Positions 56,257 to 56,824 of a stretch of 56,824 bases of DNA are shown in pieces. The position numbers and the translations under genes are program-made. Each line of letters starts with the position of its first letter. Position 1 is the stretch's first letter. This stretch comes from Myxococcales bacterium (lineage in GTDB: Bacteria > Myxococcota_A > Polyangia > Palsa-1104): contig JAQBQH010000022.1 in assembly GCA_028287105.1 (NCBI GenBank), positions 1-56,824 of the forward strand, written 5' to 3'. The notes below the pieces were generated by a model that did no database searches, had not been told where the DNA came from, and saw only the letters and a list, made by a program, of their open reading frames with translations.

Positions 56257-56824
56257 CGCATCACCATGGTGATGAGGTTGTCCGACAGCATGATGGCGAC
56301 GGCGGCCGCGACCACCGCGTTGTTGACCGCGCGACCGACGCCGACGGCGCCGCCCTCGACGGTGACGCCGAAGTGGCAGCTGGTGATCGAGATGGCCAGG
56401 CCGAAGACGACCGCCTTGACGAGCCCGATGCCGAGGTCCCACGGCTTGCAGTTGTCGGCGAACGAGTGGATGAACGACGACAGCTCGACGTTGAGGAGGA
56501 GCTTGCCGAAGAGCGCGCCGCCGGAGATGGCGACCACGTTGCCGACGACGACGAGGCAGAAGAGCGAGACCATCATGCCGACGACGCGCGGCACGATGAG
56601 AAAGCCGATCGGATCGATGGCGAGCGCGCGCAGCCCGTCGACCTGCTCGGTGACGGTCATGGTGGCGAGCTCCGCGGCGTTGTTGGCGCCGACGCGCCCG
56701 GAGAACATGAGGCCGATGAGGATGGGGCCGACCTCGCGCAAGGTGGCGTAGCCGGCGCCGAAGCCGAGGAGGCCATAGGCGCCGAAGCGGCGCACGAAGA
56801 TGCCCGACTGGATGACCATGATGC
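56253..56824 (-). CDS. MlaE-type permease 2 (5' end outside window)
   Basis: At least 189 residues are visible; the frame runs through the right edge and the N-terminal helix (about 60 residues) is missing. Seen in order: FGAYGLLGFGAGYATLREVG, PILIGLMFSGRVGANNAAEL, ATMTVTEQVDGLRALAIDPI, GFLIVPRVVGMMVSLFCLVV, a membrane helix, and the C-terminal GVGRAVNNAVVAAAVAIMLS. The EQ-x-D-A/G-L-R motif and R-V-G-A-N match MlaE/YrbE. Two adjacent permease genes with one ATPase and two MCE genes recall the YrbE pairs of mycobacterial Mce operons rather than the single-permease Mla of E. coli. The operon promoter is outside the window. Confidence 0.88.
   Translation of the reverse strand, partial: IMVIQSGIFVRRFGAYGLLGFGAGYATLREVGPILIGLMFSGRVGANNAAELATMTVTEQVDGLRALAIDPIGFLIVPRVVGMMVSLFCLVVVGNVVAISGGALFGKLLLNVELSSFIHSFADNCKPWDLGIGLVKAVVFGLAISITSCHFGVTVEGGAVGVGRAVNNAVVAAAVAIMLSDNLITMVMR

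Overview
The window is a GC-rich chromosomal segment (roughly two thirds G+C by eye), densely packed with about 52 protein-coding genes on both strands. I see no rRNA, tRNA, CRISPR array, transposase or phage gene. The gene content points to a member of the Myxococcota (former Deltaproteobacteria). It includes tandem Hanks-type Ser/Thr kinases, a zinc-ribbon/GYF/TonB-like protein resembling gliding-motility GltJ, MopE-type metal-binding and Cys-rich repeat lipoproteins, a PilZ-receiver protein, FHA-GGDEF signalling, many TPR proteins and a sigma-region-4-only regulator. Species cannot be named from the sequence.

Layout. 1-3160 (-) is a truncated TPR/HEAT giant, followed by a PilZ protein. 3690-5389 (+) holds pgpA and an orphan type III secretion/flagellar C-ring protein (SctQ type). 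5374-9995 (-) is a glycogen/sugar block (GH57 glucanotransferase, galT, glgA). 10222-13837 (-) contains parA, parB, a PilZ-receiver protein, an FmdB zinc ribbon and folD. 13923-19218 has a 56-residue protein, a decayed DUF1579 pseudogene, and lon and dnaK, each with a recognisable promoter and an intrinsic terminator. 19273-25927 carries envelope genes: a hydrophilic stress-like protein, a TerB-like protein, a MepA-type endopeptidase, a GNAT acetyltransferase, an M48 metalloprotease with TPRs, an FlgT-like protein and a CsgG-like lipoprotein. 25952-28730 has a MoxR ATPase and two transcription regulators.

28799-34250 (+) is a purine block (purH, purD, purE) followed by a DUF1015 protein and a TrmN6-like methyltransferase that appears to start with CTG. 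purA at 47028 and folD (one-carbon supply for PurH) belong to the same pathway. 34247-38963 (-) has a lipoprotein, an FHA-GGDEF cyclase, an ABC-F ATPase and a small membrane protein. 39648-40799 is a class V aminotransferase interrupted by one in-frame TAG. 40838-45770 (+) is a cassette of two related Ser/Thr kinases, a TPR membrane protein and a Cys-rich repeat lipoprotein. Then come hisZ, purA and the GltJ-like protein. The right end (52655-56824, -) is an MCE/Mla-type lipid transport operon with two permeases, one ATPase and two MCE proteins, running off the window.

The most striking non-coding pattern is at gene starts. About fifteen genes without a Shine-Dalgarno sequence have a TANNNT hexamer ending 6-9 nt before the start codon. 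This suggests that leaderless or near-leaderless transcripts are common here. Genes with a clear Shine-Dalgarno (lon, dnaK and others) mostly lack this arrangement.
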